In this document: in pieces, positions 35,114 to 45,113 of the stretch
Numbering within the stretch: position 1 is the first letter of the stretch
Layout: every line of letters starts with the position of its first letter
Assembly: GCA_965249895.1 (NCBI GenBank)
Contig: CBDFNC010000004.1
Location: 682,001 to 746,000, forward strand
Direction: 5' to 3'
DNA: 64,000 bases
DNA from: CBDFNC01 sp965249895
GTDB lineage: Bacteria > Pseudomonadota > Gammaproteobacteria > Enterobacterales > CBDFNC01
The notes under the pieces: generated by a model
Told to the model about the DNA's origin: nothing
The model's database searches: none
What the model saw: the letters and a program-made list of their open reading frames with translations, nothing else
Translations under genes and position numbers: made by a program

Positions 35114-38100
35114 ATGGTCGAAAAAAAGTTGCTTAAAGGATTAAGACCCAAATTAATGCTGGCATTTTTGTTGCTCAGTATCGTCCCTTTTTCTATCGTT
35201 TCTGTCCTATTTCTATATTCCTATTCAAAAGACCTGACTGAGCAAACCACCAGCCACCTTGAATCGGTTAGGGAAATAAAGAAAAACCAGGTCAGGGATT
35301 ACTTTGGTGAGTTAAAACAGCAAGCAACCTTGTTTTCCCAATCAAACCTGGCAAAAGCGAGTATCGGTCGAGGTTGGGGCTTTAGCGCTACCTTCGAGCG
35401 CTTGGGCGGCGCCATGGAAGAATCCCGCTATATTGCACAACAAATGTTCGAACCCAACTCCTGGGATAAACTAAAGGATCAAGAAGCCGGTTACGAAACA
35501 ACACCGCTTTTTACTTCCGTCACTCAAGGGGATGATCCCTATAAAAAAGTCCACTCCAGCTACCATAAAGAATATGCCAAGTTAGTCAGGGAATCAGACT
35601 TTTCGGATATCGCCCTGATAGACACCAAAGGGAATGTTGTTTACTCCGTCACCAAACGCAAAGATTTTGGCACCAATATCATCAGCGGCCCGTATCGCCA
35701 ATCCCCCCAAGCCCTGGTCTATCAAAAATTAAAAGTCAGAATGGATCACAGCCAAAATCCCCTGGAGCTGTATCAATTTCTAGACTTTAGTCTCAACCCT
35801 GTATCCAAGGAAGTCGTGGCTTATATCGCCATACCGATAATGCAACACTCCTATGTGCGCGGCGTGATTGTCTTTGAAATCGCCAATCAGGGCCTGAACG
35901 CCATTATGGCGGAGCGTGAAGGATTGGGTAAAACAGGGGAAAGCTTTGTGGTCGGCAACGATGGTCGTCTGCGTAGTGATTTGAGTTTAACCCCCGCTTA
36001 CTCGGTAGCTAACAGCTTCACCAACGGTCAATACAGGTTAAGCTCATTTCCTGTGAATACCGGCTTAAAGGGCGATACCGGCGCAGGTAAACACCTTTCT
36101 TATCAAGGTGAGGAAGTACTGGCAGCCTACACTCAGGTCAGTGTATTAGGCTCAAACTGGGCCCTGGTTACAGAAATATCGGTTGAAGAGGCGTTTGCCC
36201 TTACCCGTCAGCTGGAAAAACTGGTGGTCTCCCTGGCGTTTATTTTTGTAATTCTGTTCATTCTGTTTTCCCGCTGGTTATCCAATTCCATTACCGCGCC
36301 CTTGCTTAATCTGACCTGGTCAGCGGAGCTGGTTGCAGCCGGTGATCTGGAGAAACCTATTCGCGGGGTTAATCCCGACGGTGATGAAATCGGCCGCCTG
36401 GCCCACAGCTTCGCCCATATGCAGTATTCAGTCAGCGAAAAGTTACAGCTTATCGGACAGCAGAAGCAGGAGCTCGAAGCCCAGGTTGAACTGATACAAA
36501 AGCAAAATAAAGAGCTGCAAGTTGCGGATAAACTAAAAGACGAGTTCCTGGCCAATACGTCCCATGAGCTAAGAACACCAATTCACGGTATAGTTGGTAT
36601 GGCAGAGTCTCTTATTGCAGGCAGTGCCGGAGAATTAACTCAGCCTCAGCGCCAACAACTCGCCCTGATCATCAAAAGCAGTGAGGGCCTGGCCCGCCTG
36701 GTCAACGATTTGCTGGATTACCACAAGATGCGTTATGGCCAGCTTCCTATTAACCTGCAACCCATAGACCTTAATTCAGTGGTCAACCTGGTGTTTGACC
36801 TGTGCCAACACCTGATAGGTAATAAACCCGTGCGCCTGATCAATCAATTGGAAGAAAAGCTGCCGATCATCTATGCCGACGAACTGAGACTAGAGCAGGT
36901 GTTATATAACCTGATTGGCAACGCCATCAAATATACTCCGGAAGGCAAAGTGGTCATTGGCGCAGTAAGTGATGAAGAGTGGGTCAGCATCGTCATCACG
37001 GATACTGGCATCGGAATGAAAGAAGAGCAGATCAAACACATTTTTGAGCCTCTGGTACAGGTAAGGGATGATAAACACAGAGCCAAGTCAGGCTATGGGT
37101 TAGGCCTATCCGTCAGCAAACAGCTGGTTAACTTGATGGGTGGTGAAATCCAGGTATCCAGTAAACCGGACCTTGGCTCTACCTTCAGCTTTTCCTTGCC
37201 ATTATCAACTACCCAGGACATCGAACCCGTAGTGGCAACCGAAGCCAAGGACCAACACCTGCTGTTGGATACCGAAGAAGATCAGTCACTTATAGAACCC
37301 TTCCAACTCCAATATCAGATGGTGGAAGATCCCAACTCTCGCACCATCCTGGTGGTAGACGATGAGATGATCAACCTGCAAATATTGCAAAACCTGCTTT
37401 CCCTACAGGGTTATCAGGTCTTCTGCTGTCAGGATGGCCACGAGGCGCTGGCCGTTCTGGAAGTGGAAAAACCAGATCTCATGTTAGTGGATGTAATGAT
37501 GCCCACAATGACAGGATTCGAGCTTTGTCAAAAGATACGTGAAACCTACGATATGCTGTCGTTACCCGTGATCTTCCTGACAGCCCTTAACCAGCCCAAA
37601 GACCTTATTGAAGGCTTTGAGGCCGGGGCCAACGATTACCTGGTGAAACCATTTTGCAAAGACGAACTCTACGCCCGTATTGATGCACATATTAAAGCCA
37701 AAGCCAGTACCGAGCAGCTCGTTGAAAACAAGTTGCTAAAACAGGAGATAACCGAACATATCAGTGTGCAACAAGGGTTACAGTCTACCCAGCGTCGACT
37801 TATGGTGATGTTGGAGCAAGCAAATGAACCGCTAATTGGCATTACCTTAGATGGTCTAATTCAGTTCGTTAGTTATGGCGCAGAAATTCTGTTCCAGTTG
37901 GAGCAGGAAGAGATGCTGCACGCTACGGTTGACAAACTTCTGGTGGCGCCATTTAACACACAACTCGATGCCGTCACTGATGGACAAAATGAAAGCCACG
38001 AGCTGGAGCTTGCCTGTGTCAACGTTAACGGTCCTTTCTTCGAAAAGGTGACCATCACCCCAGCCAAATTTGACAACAACCCGGGTTGGAGCATCATATT

Positions 38101-38608
38101 TCATCGAATACCGGAAGGAGTCAGCGAACAAAGCAGCTCCCCACGTGTATCCGCACTTTCGAAAGCAATCAATAGCTTATCTAAATACGTCGTCGCGACG
38201 GACGGTAAGCTGATTGAAGAGCTCAGAGGTTTGGGCCCGGACTTCACTGAGTTGGCAGATAAACTGGTACAAGGAGCGCCTGCGGATGCAGACCCGATAC
38301 GCACCCAAATAGTCGATGTTATGCGCCATTCGTTGGATTATTGGCAAAAAGCAACCAACGAAAGCAAGATTGAACTGGCGGAGAAAAGCAAACTTTGGCG
38401 CGTCTATCTCGACCGCAGTTCCCTGCAAACACGTACTTTAGACAAATACTTGCAGATAGATACCTTACCCAAATCGCCCCGCTGGCGAACCGTGCTAAGT
38501 ACAGCGGAATATGTGCTGGAAAACTGTGAGCTTGAGGGTGAGCTCAGGGGTAAGGTGGAACTATCAAAGAATGCCCTCAGACTACAGGTAAGTAAAGTCG
38601 ACAATTAG
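35114..38608 (+). CDS. chiS: Chitin-sensing hybrid histidine kinase ChiS
   Basis: A 1164-residue membrane protein. TM1 is about residues 16-36; a periplasmic sensor domain (40-365) and TM2 (about 370-388) follow, then a HAMP domain, a HisKA domain with His484 in NTSHELRTP, an ATPase domain (NAIKYTPEG, DTGIGM, GYGLGLS), a receiver with Asp793 in LVDVMMP, and about 300 C-terminal residues. In V. cholerae ChiS the C-terminal region binds DNA and activates the chb promoter, and the periplasmic binding protein CBP holds ChiS inactive without (GlcNAc)2. Length, domain order and position beside cbp support this. Confidence 0.92.
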   Translation: MVEKKLLKGLRPKLMLAFLLLSIVPFSIVSVLFLYSYSKDLTEQTTSHLESVREIKKNQVRDYFGELKQQATLFSQSNLAKASIGRGWGFSATFERLGGAMEESRYIAQQMFEPNSWDKLKDQEAGYETTPLFTSVTQGDDPYKKVHSSYHKEYAKLVRESDFSDIALIDTKGNVVYSVTKRKDFGTNIISGPYRQSPQALVYQKLKVRMDHSQNPLELYQFLDFSLNPVSKEVVAYIAIPIMQHSYVRGVIVFEIANQGLNAIMAEREGLGKTGESFVVGNDGRLRSDLSLTPAYSVANSFTNGQYRLSSFPVNTGLKGDTGAGKHLSYQGEEVLAAYTQVSVLGSNWALVTEISVEEAFALTRQLEKLVVSLAFIFVILFILFSRWLSNSITAPLLNLTWSAELVAAGDLEKPIRGVNPDGDEIGRLAHSFAHMQYSVSEKLQLIGQQKQELEAQVELIQKQNKELQVADKLKDEFLANTSHELRTPIHGIVGMAESLIAGSAGELTQPQRQQLALIIKSSEGLARLVNDLLDYHKMRYGQLPINLQPIDLNSVVNLVFDLCQHLIGNKPVRLINQLEEKLPIIYADELRLEQVLYNLIGNAIKYTPEGKVVIGAVSDEEWVSIVITDTGIGMKEEQIKHIFEPLVQVRDDKHRAKSGYGLGLSVSKQLVNLMGGEIQVSSKPDLGSTFSFSLPLSTTQDIEPVVATEAKDQHLLLDTEEDQSLIEPFQLQYQMVEDPNSRTILVVDDEMINLQILQNLLSLQGYQVFCCQDGHEALAVLEVEKPDLMLVDVMMPTMTGFELCQKIRETYDMLSLPVIFLTALNQPKDLIEGFEAGANDYLVKPFCKDELYARIDAHIKAKASTEQLVENKLLKQEITEHISVQQGLQSTQRRLMVMLEQANEPLIGITLDGLIQFVSYGAEILFQLEQEEMLHATVDKLLVAPFNTQLDAVTDGQNESHELELACVNVNGPFFEKVTITPAKFDNNPGWSIIFHRIPEGVSEQSSSPRVSALSKAINSLSKYVVATDGKLIEELRGLGPDFTELADKLVQGAPADADPIRTQIVDVMRHSLDYWQKATNESKIELAEKSKLWRVYLDRSSLQTRTLDKYLQIDTLPKSPRWRTVLSTAEYVLENCELEGELRGKVELSKNALRLQVSKVDN

Positions 38609-38628
38609 ACCTTTGATACCTAGTCAAC

Positions 38629-38656
38629 AGGCCGCGTACTCACGCGGCCTTTTTGT
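38629..38656 (+). terminator. Rho-independent terminator of chiS
   Basis: Stem GGCCGCGT/ACGCGGCC (38630-38649) with a T run, 21 bp after the chiS stop. Confidence 0.92.
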
Positions 38657-38878
38657 TGGCCAGACTCCTTGTTATCGCACCAGCCAGGAAAAACTTATTC
38701 TCCTTACAGGCAGACAGCCATGCCAAAACAAGCGCACAGCGAAGCTGTACAATATGCACTTGGCTAAACCAGCGTATCGTTATCACAACCAGCAGATCTG
38801 TTTGTCAAAAATAAATATACCTCAGATTATTCTTCAATCTTCCCATACGAGCCGCGCAGAAATAAGCGTTAATACCAC

Positions 38879-38894
38879 TGAGATCTCGATCACA
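38879..38894. promoter_or_regulatory. Second CRP-like site
   Basis: TGAGATCTCGATCACA matches TGTGA-N6-TCACA at nine of ten positions and is 65 bp (about six helical turns) upstream of the perfect site at 38944. Confidence 0.5.
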
Positions 38895-38943
38895 ACTATA
38901 TTTTCCAAATGAATAAAGTGTCGCTGCCAAGCCCGAAACCATC

Positions 38944-38959
38944 TGTGATCAAGTTCACA
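38944..38959. promoter_or_regulatory. CRP site of the (GlcNAc)2 operon
   Basis: TGTGATCAAGTTCACA matches the CRP consensus TGTGA-N6-TCACA at all ten positions. It is 386 bp upstream of cbp. CRP activates the corresponding V. cholerae chb promoter. Confidence 0.75.
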
Positions 38960-39057
38960 GACCACTTTCACTGGCTATTTACAAGCCAATTACAAAGCAC
39001 ATATTTCATCCTGAAAAATAATATAACACACTGTATATTATATCTTTATTTTTGTTT

Positions 39058-39097
39058 TTGACGTTTTTAACGTAAACCAGCACACCATTAACGAAAT
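39058..39097. promoter_or_regulatory. Motif shared by the two chitobiose promoter regions (cbp side)
   Basis: TTGACGTTTTTAACG (39058-39072) and ATTAACGAAAT (39087-39097) both recur in the chbP upstream region at 32684-32702. They lie between a likely -10 element and the cbp gene. A role as binding site for ChiS or another shared regulator is inferred. Confidence 0.45.
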
Positions 39098-39329
39098 CAA
39101 CGACGAAAACAATTGCCAGTACGCCAATAAATTGCTGTTATATATCCCGTTGGCTAAGAACATTAAACGGGACGATTTCACTTCCCTTGTTAAACATAAC
39201 GACAAGAGAAAATGAAACGAGCTCACGAGAAGACCAGCAACTTTGAATGGAATAGGTGATGTAACTCGGTACAAGTTTTTGCTTATCGCCGTTCACTTTT
39301 ATCTACAAGGATATGGAAAAGGAATAGTT

Positions 39330-41006
39330 ATGCTTGCTAAGTTGACTAAAATCTCTACCGCAGTAGCCATGGGTGCTACTATGTTAGCCGGCGCAGTGGC
39401 TACACCAGCTTTGGCTGCCGAAAAAGTGACTCTGACTCTGGTTGCTGAAATGAAACCCGCTTGGGTTCGTAACTTTAACCCACTGATGCTTACGTCGCGT
39501 CTGCCGACCACCAACCAGTTTATCTATGAGCCACTGGCCATAGTAAATGAAATCAAGGGCGGTACAATCGAGTATCGCCTGGCAGAAAAACACTATTTCT
39601 CTGAAGACCTGCAAACCCTTTACTTCGACCTGAAGAAAGGCGTGAAATGGTCTGACGGTGAAGCATTTAACGCAGACGACGTTGTTTTCTCTCTTAACGT
39701 TGCGGCGAAAGGCGGCTCTACCGATATAGCTGCACTGGCTGATAACATCTCTGGTGCAGAAAAAGTAAACGACTACAAAGTCGCTATCAAACTCAAAGAA
39801 GTAAACACGGGTATTCTTTCTGAAATAGTTCGTGCACCTATCGTTGCAGAGCATGTGTTTGGTAAAGTCGCCAAGCTTTCTACCTTTATCAACGAAAACC
39901 CGGTAGGTACCGGTCCTTTCACTCAGGTAGATACCTTCACTCCGCAGGTTTATGTTCAGTGTCGTAACCCGCACTACTACGACAACGACAACCTGGATAT
40001 TGACTGTATCAAGATGCCTCAGCTGGCTAACAACGACCAGTTGCTGGCCGCTGCAATTAAAGGGAACCTGGATTGGACTTCTGCATTTATTCCGGATATT
40101 GACCGTGTATTGATCAGCCAGAACAAGCACTACCACTACTGGTTCCCGGCAGCCGGCTCTGCTTCTTTTATGGTGAACTTCAAGACACCTAACAAAGACA
40201 ACGCCAAAGCGTTTAACGACGTAAACTTCCGTCGTGCGTTCTCTATGGCCCTCGACCGTCAGGCAATCGTTGATATCGCCGGTTACGGCTACTGGTCTGT
40301 CAACGAATACCCGGATGCACTGGGCGACCAGTTTAAGTCCTGGGCCAACCCTGATGTAGTTAAAAAGTACGGTAAGTACAATACCTTTAACATCGAAGGC
40401 GCCAAAAAACTGCTTAAAGATTCTGGCTATAAAGACGTTGACGGTGATGGCTTCGTAGAAAACCCAGACGGCTCTAAAATTGACTTTAAAATCCTGGCGC
40501 CAAACGGCTGGTCTGACTTTATCAACACAGTGCAGATAGGTGTTGAAGGCCTGCAGGAAGTTGGTATCAACGCAAGTATTTCTACCCCTGAGTTTGCCGT
40601 ACTAACAGAGAAAGTTCAGGGCGCTGACTTTGATGCCCAGTTCACTAACTACTTCGCCGGCCCAGATCCATTCCGTTACTATGACACAGCATTCAGCTCT
40701 GATCAGATGGACAAATCGCGTTTCGGTGGTCACCACAACGAAGACAAAGAGCTGGATAAGCTAATTATCTCGTTCAACAAGACTGCCGACCAGGATGAGA
40801 AACTGAAAATCGTTTATCAAATCCAGGAACGTATCGGCGCCAACCAGACAACTATGCCTGCCATGAGCACTAACTATAATTACCAGTACAACACTAAACG
40901 TTTCACTGGTTGGTTTAATGAAAGCAATCCTCAGGCTAAGCCAGTTGTATGGCCTGACATTCCAGAGCGTCTGCTTCACGTTCTGAACCTGAAGCCAGTT
41001 AAATAA
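39330..41006 (+). CDS. Periplasmic (GlcNAc)2-binding protein CBP
   Basis: A 558-residue family 5 (peptide/oligosaccharide) solute-binding protein with a signal peptide cut near ATPALA-AEKV (residue 26). It resembles V. cholerae CBP (VC0620, 556 residues), which delivers (GlcNAc)2 to the ABC transporter and controls ChiS. ATG at 39330 has AAAAGGAA before it; upstream in-frame codons have no signal-peptide features. It heads the + strand operon, with a terminator-like hairpin right after it. Confidence 0.92.
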   Translation: MLAKLTKISTAVAMGATMLAGAVATPALAAEKVTLTLVAEMKPAWVRNFNPLMLTSRLPTTNQFIYEPLAIVNEIKGGTIEYRLAEKHYFSEDLQTLYFDLKKGVKWSDGEAFNADDVVFSLNVAAKGGSTDIAALADNISGAEKVNDYKVAIKLKEVNTGILSEIVRAPIVAEHVFGKVAKLSTFINENPVGTGPFTQVDTFTPQVYVQCRNPHYYDNDNLDIDCIKMPQLANNDQLLAAAIKGNLDWTSAFIPDIDRVLISQNKHYHYWFPAAGSASFMVNFKTPNKDNAKAFNDVNFRRAFSMALDRQAIVDIAGYGYWSVNEYPDALGDQFKSWANPDVVKKYGKYNTFNIEGAKKLLKDSGYKDVDGDGFVENPDGSKIDFKILAPNGWSDFINTVQIGVEGLQEVGINASISTPEFAVLTEKVQGADFDAQFTNYFAGPDPFRYYDTAFSSDQMDKSRFGGHHNEDKELDKLIISFNKTADQDEKLKIVYQIQERIGANQTTMPAMSTNYNYQYNTKRFTGWFNESNPQAKPVVWPDIPERLLHVLNLKPVK

Positions 41007-41022
41007 TCAGGCTTTAAGATTA

Positions 41023-41045
41023 CCCCCTCCTTCGGGAGGGGTTTT
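41023..41045 (+). terminator. Terminator or attenuator between cbp and the permease genes
   Basis: Stem CCCCTCC-TTCG-GGAGGGG with a UUCG-type tetraloop followed by TTTT. The next gene starts about 107 bp on, so partial read-through would give more binding protein than membrane components. Confidence 0.85.
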
Positions 41046-41151
41046 AATAACAACAACCCTTCCTTTAGTTTTTTTCACACGGTGCTCCTTTGGCGCCAAT
41101 CTTAATCGAGTTGTGACCCAACTATCGGAAGTAAACAATAGGTGTAGAGAT

Positions 41152-42132
41152 ATGGGATTTATATTCAGACGACTTCTATTTTACTTTGGCGCCTTTTTGG
41201 TTGCCGTGGTAATCAACTTTATCCTGCCACGTGCTATGCCGGGCGACCCTGTCTCAGCGATGCTGGCCGGTGGTGCTATGCTTGACGCCCAGCAAGTTGC
41301 CAACTTACGTGAAACCTTCGGTTTTAACGACGGTCCCCTACTCGAGCAGTTCTGGACTTACCTGACTTCTATCTTTAGTTGGGATCTGGGTGTTTCCACT
41401 TATTTTTACCCAACGCCTGTCACCACTATCTTAGCAATGGCATTTGGTTGGACCCTGTTTCTGACCGGTACCGCGACCATATTGGCATTCTGCGCCGGTG
41501 GTATTATGGGTATTCTTGCGGCCTGGTATCGCGGCGGCAAGTTCGACAGCTTTGCGTCTCCTTTCTCCCTGGTGCTACAAGCAACTCCTCAGCTGGTGTT
41601 TGGTATCGTTATCCTATTTACCTTAGGTGTTACCTCGGACTGGATCCCCATCAGCTATGCTTACGACCCGGAAATCAGACCCGCATTTAGCCTGGCATGG
41701 ATAGCCTCTGTCGCTCATCACGCAATCGCGCCTATTTTCTGTATCTTTATCGTACAGGTCGGTGGCTTCCTGGTGCCTATGCGTAACAATATGATTAACC
41801 TGCTGGGCGAAGACTATATCACTATGGGTAAGGCCAAGGGTTTATCCAACAAACGCGTGATGCTGAACTATGGCGCTCGTAACGCCATACTTCCCAGCGT
41901 AACCGCCTTATCCATGGCATTGGGCTTCGTAGTAGGCGGCGCCATGGTGGTGGAAGTTATCTTCAACTACCCGGGCTTGGGTTCCGTGCTGTTTAATGCC
42001 ATCAACAACCGTGACTACCAGCTTATTCAAGGGCAACTACTTATCATGACCCTATTTATGCTGAGCTTTAATTTCCTAGCCGATGTGCTGTATATCTTCC
42101 TGGATCCTCGTCTACGTAAAGGAGGCAAATAA
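41152..42132 (+). CDS. (GlcNAc)2 ABC transporter permease 1
   Basis: A 326-residue DppB/OppB-type inner membrane permease with about six helices and the EAA-like segment around GEDYITMGKAKGLSNKRVM. It corresponds to VC0619 in V. cholerae. ATG at 41152 (MGFIFRRLLFYFG) is chosen because AGGTG lies before it and the first helix begins at once; a GTG at 41113 is less likely. It is two bases from the next gene. Confidence 0.9.
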   Translation: MGFIFRRLLFYFGAFLVAVVINFILPRAMPGDPVSAMLAGGAMLDAQQVANLRETFGFNDGPLLEQFWTYLTSIFSWDLGVSTYFYPTPVTTILAMAFGWTLFLTGTATILAFCAGGIMGILAAWYRGGKFDSFASPFSLVLQATPQLVFGIVILFTLGVTSDWIPISYAYDPEIRPAFSLAWIASVAHHAIAPIFCIFIVQVGGFLVPMRNNMINLLGEDYITMGKAKGLSNKRVMLNYGARNAILPSVTALSMALGFVVGGAMVVEVIFNYPGLGSVLFNAINNRDYQLIQGQLLIMTLFMLSFNFLADVLYIFLDPRLRKGGK

Positions 42133-42134
42133 TC

Positions 42135-43070
42135 ATGGATTTCCTTAATTTACTTGTTAGAAACAAAAAGGCGCTTATTGGCCTGATCATAGTGGGATTC
42201 TTTATCCTGACCTCGGCTATTGCGCCATTACTAACAAAATATGAACCAACTAAACGTACGGCACGCCCTCACCAGCCACCTTCGGCTGAGCATGTATTGG
42301 GCTCTACCCGAATGGGCCGTGATGTATACGCACAAACCTTATACGGCGGCCGCGTTTCACTGGCCGTTGGCTTCGGCGCTGGCCTGATTGTTGTCGCCCT
42401 CGCCGTGGCAATCGGCATTACCGCCGGTTATTTCGGTGGTATTGTCGATGAAATATTAAGTTCTTTGATGAACGTGATGCTGGTTATTCCTCAGCTCCCC
42501 TTACTGATGGTGCTTGCCGCCTTTATCGGGGAAGCCAGCCCTATGGTGATAGGTATTATCATAGGGTGTACCTCCTGGGCGTGGGGAGCTCGCGTCGTCA
42601 GATCCCAGACCCTGGCGGTGCGAGAGAAAGAGTTTGTGGTTGCCGCTCAGGTATTAGGTGAGCCAGCCTGGCGTATTATCCTGGTGGAAATTTTACCTAA
42701 CCTGATTTCCATTATTGGTGCCAGCTTTATCGGTAGTGTTATCTACGCCATCATGACCCAGGCAACCCTGGAGTTCCTTGGCTTGGGCGACCCGACAGCC
42801 GTTACCTGGGGCAATATGCTGTATAACATGCAAAACACCTCAGCCATCCATATCGGCGCCTGGTGGGAAGTTTTCGCCCCTATCGCAGTGATTGCCACTG
42901 TGGGTGCTGGCCTGGCCATGCTTAACTTTGCCGTCGATGAAATTGCCAACCCTCAACTTCGTTCCCACACGGGTATGAAACGTTGGAAGAAAATTGTGGC
43001 CCAGCAGGAAGCTGAAATTAAGTCCACTGCCAGCCAGCCACAGACAACTCAATCCAAAGGAGCCGCGTAA
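42135..43070 (+). CDS. (GlcNAc)2 ABC transporter permease 2
   Basis: A 311-residue DppC/OppC-type permease with an N-terminal helix (about 13-33), the DVYAQTLYGGRVSL segment typical of the family, and the EAA loop REKEFVVAAQVLGEPAWRII. It corresponds to VC0618. The stop overlaps the next start by one base. Confidence 0.9.
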   Translation: MDFLNLLVRNKKALIGLIIVGFFILTSAIAPLLTKYEPTKRTARPHQPPSAEHVLGSTRMGRDVYAQTLYGGRVSLAVGFGAGLIVVALAVAIGITAGYFGGIVDEILSSLMNVMLVIPQLPLLMVLAAFIGEASPMVIGIIIGCTSWAWGARVVRSQTLAVREKEFVVAAQVLGEPAWRIILVEILPNLISIIGASFIGSVIYAIMTQATLEFLGLGDPTAVTWGNMLYNMQNTSAIHIGAWWEVFAPIAVIATVGAGLAMLNFAVDEIANPQLRSHTGMKRWKKIVAQQEAEIKSTASQPQTTQSKGAA

Positions 43071-44110
43071 TGAGTGTATCGCCGTTAAATACACAAACGC
43101 AGGACGATGTACAACTGTCCGTTCGCAATCTTTGTGTTGACTATATTACCGACCACGGCGATGTTCGCGCGGTCAGCTCTATCTCCTTCGATATCAAAAA
43201 AGGCGAAATCTTCGGTCTGGCCGGTGAATCCGGCTGTGGTAAGAGCACGGTGGCCTTCTCCATATGTCGTTTGCATAAGCCACCCGCCATTATATCCGAC
43301 GGCGAGATCCTGTTTAATGGTCGCGATATCCTCAAGTTTAATGACGAGCAGCTGAATCAATACCGCTGGAAAGAAGCCAGCATGGTATTCCAAAGTGCCA
43401 TGAACAGCCTGAACCCTGTGCTGACACTGGAAGAGCAGTTTTGTGACGTGTTACTGGCCCACACTGACCTGACTCGCCAGGAATCCGTCAAACGCGCCGA
43501 ACAGCTACTGGAAATCGTTGATATCCACCCCAGTCGCCTGCGTGATTATCCCCACCAGTTTTCCGGTGGCATGCGCCAGCGCCTGGTTATCGCCATCGCC
43601 CTGGCGCTAAACGCCAAGCTAATAATTATGGATGAGCCCACCACTGCACTGGATGTGGTGGTTCAGCGCGAAATCCTGCAAAAGATCTATCAATTAAAAG
43701 ATGAGTTTGGCTTTTCCATCTTGTTTATCACTCACGATATCAGCCTGATGGTGGAGTTTTGCGATCGGATTGGCATCATGTACGCGGGTGAACTGGTGGA
43801 AGTCGCACCGGCGAAAAACATCCTTACCAAACCAAACCACCCTTACACCCAGGGTTTAGGCGGTGCTTTTCCTCCGCTACACGGTGAAAAGAAACGCCTG
43901 CAGGGTATTCCGGGTTCCCCGCTGAACCTGTTTGAAGTCCCCGTTGGTTGTCGTTTCCAGGCCCGCTGTCCGTATGTAAAGGACGTCTGCCGCGCCGAAT
44001 ACACCCAGTTAAAAGAAGTGACTGACAATGAGTTCTCTGCCTGCCATTTACACAATGGCGGCATGGTAGACATAGTAGAGCTGAAAAATCAGCCGGTCGC
44101 CGCTTCTTAA
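43070..44110 (+). CDS. (GlcNAc)2 ABC transporter ATPase 1
   Basis: A 346-residue DppD/OppD-type ATPase. Walker A is GESGCGKST, the signature FSGGMRQR, Walker B LIIMDEPTTALD, and the C-terminal oligopeptide ABC extension contains a cysteine cluster (GCRFQARCPYVKDVCRAE) typical of the family. It corresponds to VC0617 and is coupled to the permease gene. Confidence 0.93.
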   Translation: MSVSPLNTQTQDDVQLSVRNLCVDYITDHGDVRAVSSISFDIKKGEIFGLAGESGCGKSTVAFSICRLHKPPAIISDGEILFNGRDILKFNDEQLNQYRWKEASMVFQSAMNSLNPVLTLEEQFCDVLLAHTDLTRQESVKRAEQLLEIVDIHPSRLRDYPHQFSGGMRQRLVIAIALALNAKLIIMDEPTTALDVVVQREILQKIYQLKDEFGFSILFITHDISLMVEFCDRIGIMYAGELVEVAPAKNILTKPNHPYTQGLGGAFPPLHGEKKRLQGIPGSPLNLFEVPVGCRFQARCPYVKDVCRAEYTQLKEVTDNEFSACHLHNGGMVDIVELKNQPVAAS

Positions 44111-44132
44111 GTGAGCATTGAGAGGAAGTAAT

Positions 44133-45107
44133 ATGAGCACAGCTATTATTGAAGTAAATAATCTTGTAAAAGATTTCCCTATCAATGCCAATGCATTGAA
44201 GAAAACCCATATGCGTGCGCTAAACGATGTGTCCTTTAAGCTGTTTAAAGGCCGTGCCCTGGCCATCGTCGGTGAATCCGGCAGTGGTAAATCCACGGCG
44301 GCGAAAATTATCGCCAAAATGTACAGCCGCACCGGCGGAGAGATAAAATTCCACGGCCGTGATATCGATGATTTCACTCAGACCAGCGCGGTGATGGATT
44401 ATCGCCAAAGCGTGCAGATGATTTTCCAGGACCCGTTTGGTTCGTTAAACCCGACGCACACTATCTATCACCATCTTGCCCGTCCCCTGCTGTTACATAA
44501 CAAGGTGGCTAACAAGAAAGAGTTGCCTGAACGCATCTACGCCCTGCTTGAACAGGTAGGGCTGACTCCGGCTAAGGAAACCGCCGAAAAGTTCCCCCAT
44601 CAACTGTCCGGTGGCCAGCGCCAGCGGGTGAATATCGCCCGTAACCTGGCGGTAGGTGCGGAGGTGATCCTCGCCGATGAGCCCACTTCCATGTTGGACG
44701 TGTCCATTCGTCTGGGTGTTTTAAACCTGATGGAAGACATGAAAAACGACGGCATCTCCATGATGTATATCACCCACGATATCGCCACCGCGCGTTATCT
44801 TGCGGAAGATATCGGCGTAATGTATGTGGGTCATATGGTTGAGTGGGGTGAAGTGGACGAAGTACTGCACAAACCGCAACATCCCTATACCCAGCTGTTA
44901 ATGTCAGCTGTGCCGGATCCGGATAAGAGTATTCACGACAACTTGGAAGGTGGCCGTAAAGGTGAGATCCCGCTATGGACGCCAGAAAGTGTCGGTTGTC
45001 CGTTTGCCGGCCGCTGTTTACACGCCATGAATAAATGTAAAGAAGCCATACCAGCGGTAACCGAGGTGGCGCCAAATCACTTCGTTCGCTGTTACCTGCA
45101 CGAATAA
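44133..45107 (+). CDS. (GlcNAc)2 ABC transporter ATPase 2
   Basis: A 324-residue DppF/OppF-type ATPase with Walker A GESGSGKST, signature LSGGQRQR, Walker B VILADEPTSMLD, and a cysteine cluster GCPFAGRCLHAMNKC near the C-terminus. It corresponds to VC0616. ATG at 44133 follows GAGGAAG; five upstream codons in frame are not used. Confidence 0.93.
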   Translation: MSTAIIEVNNLVKDFPINANALKKTHMRALNDVSFKLFKGRALAIVGESGSGKSTAAKIIAKMYSRTGGEIKFHGRDIDDFTQTSAVMDYRQSVQMIFQDPFGSLNPTHTIYHHLARPLLLHNKVANKKELPERIYALLEQVGLTPAKETAEKFPHQLSGGQRQRVNIARNLAVGAEVILADEPTSMLDVSIRLGVLNLMEDMKNDGISMMYITHDIATARYLAEDIGVMYVGHMVEWGEVDEVLHKPQHPYTQLLMSAVPDPDKSIHDNLEGGRKGEIPLWTPESVGCPFAGRCLHAMNKCKEAIPAVTEVAPNHFVRCYLHE

Positions 45108-45113
45108 CCCCCT

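Larger units (their letters stand above)
38657..39329. other. Promoter region of the (GlcNAc)2 operon
   Basis: 673 bp without a credible gene. It contains two CRP-like sites, a possible -10 TATATT near 39034-39039, the shared motif pair at 39058-39097 and a long leader to cbp. AT-rich composition and the open frames that cross these sites argue against a coding role. Confidence 0.7.

Noticed and set aside
38613..38912. 99-codon open frame after chiS
   Set aside because: It spans the chiS terminator and a CRP-like site, so it is unlikely to be translated.
39038..39274. 78-codon open frame on - in the cbp promoter
   Set aside because: It covers the promoter and shared motif; no ribosome site.
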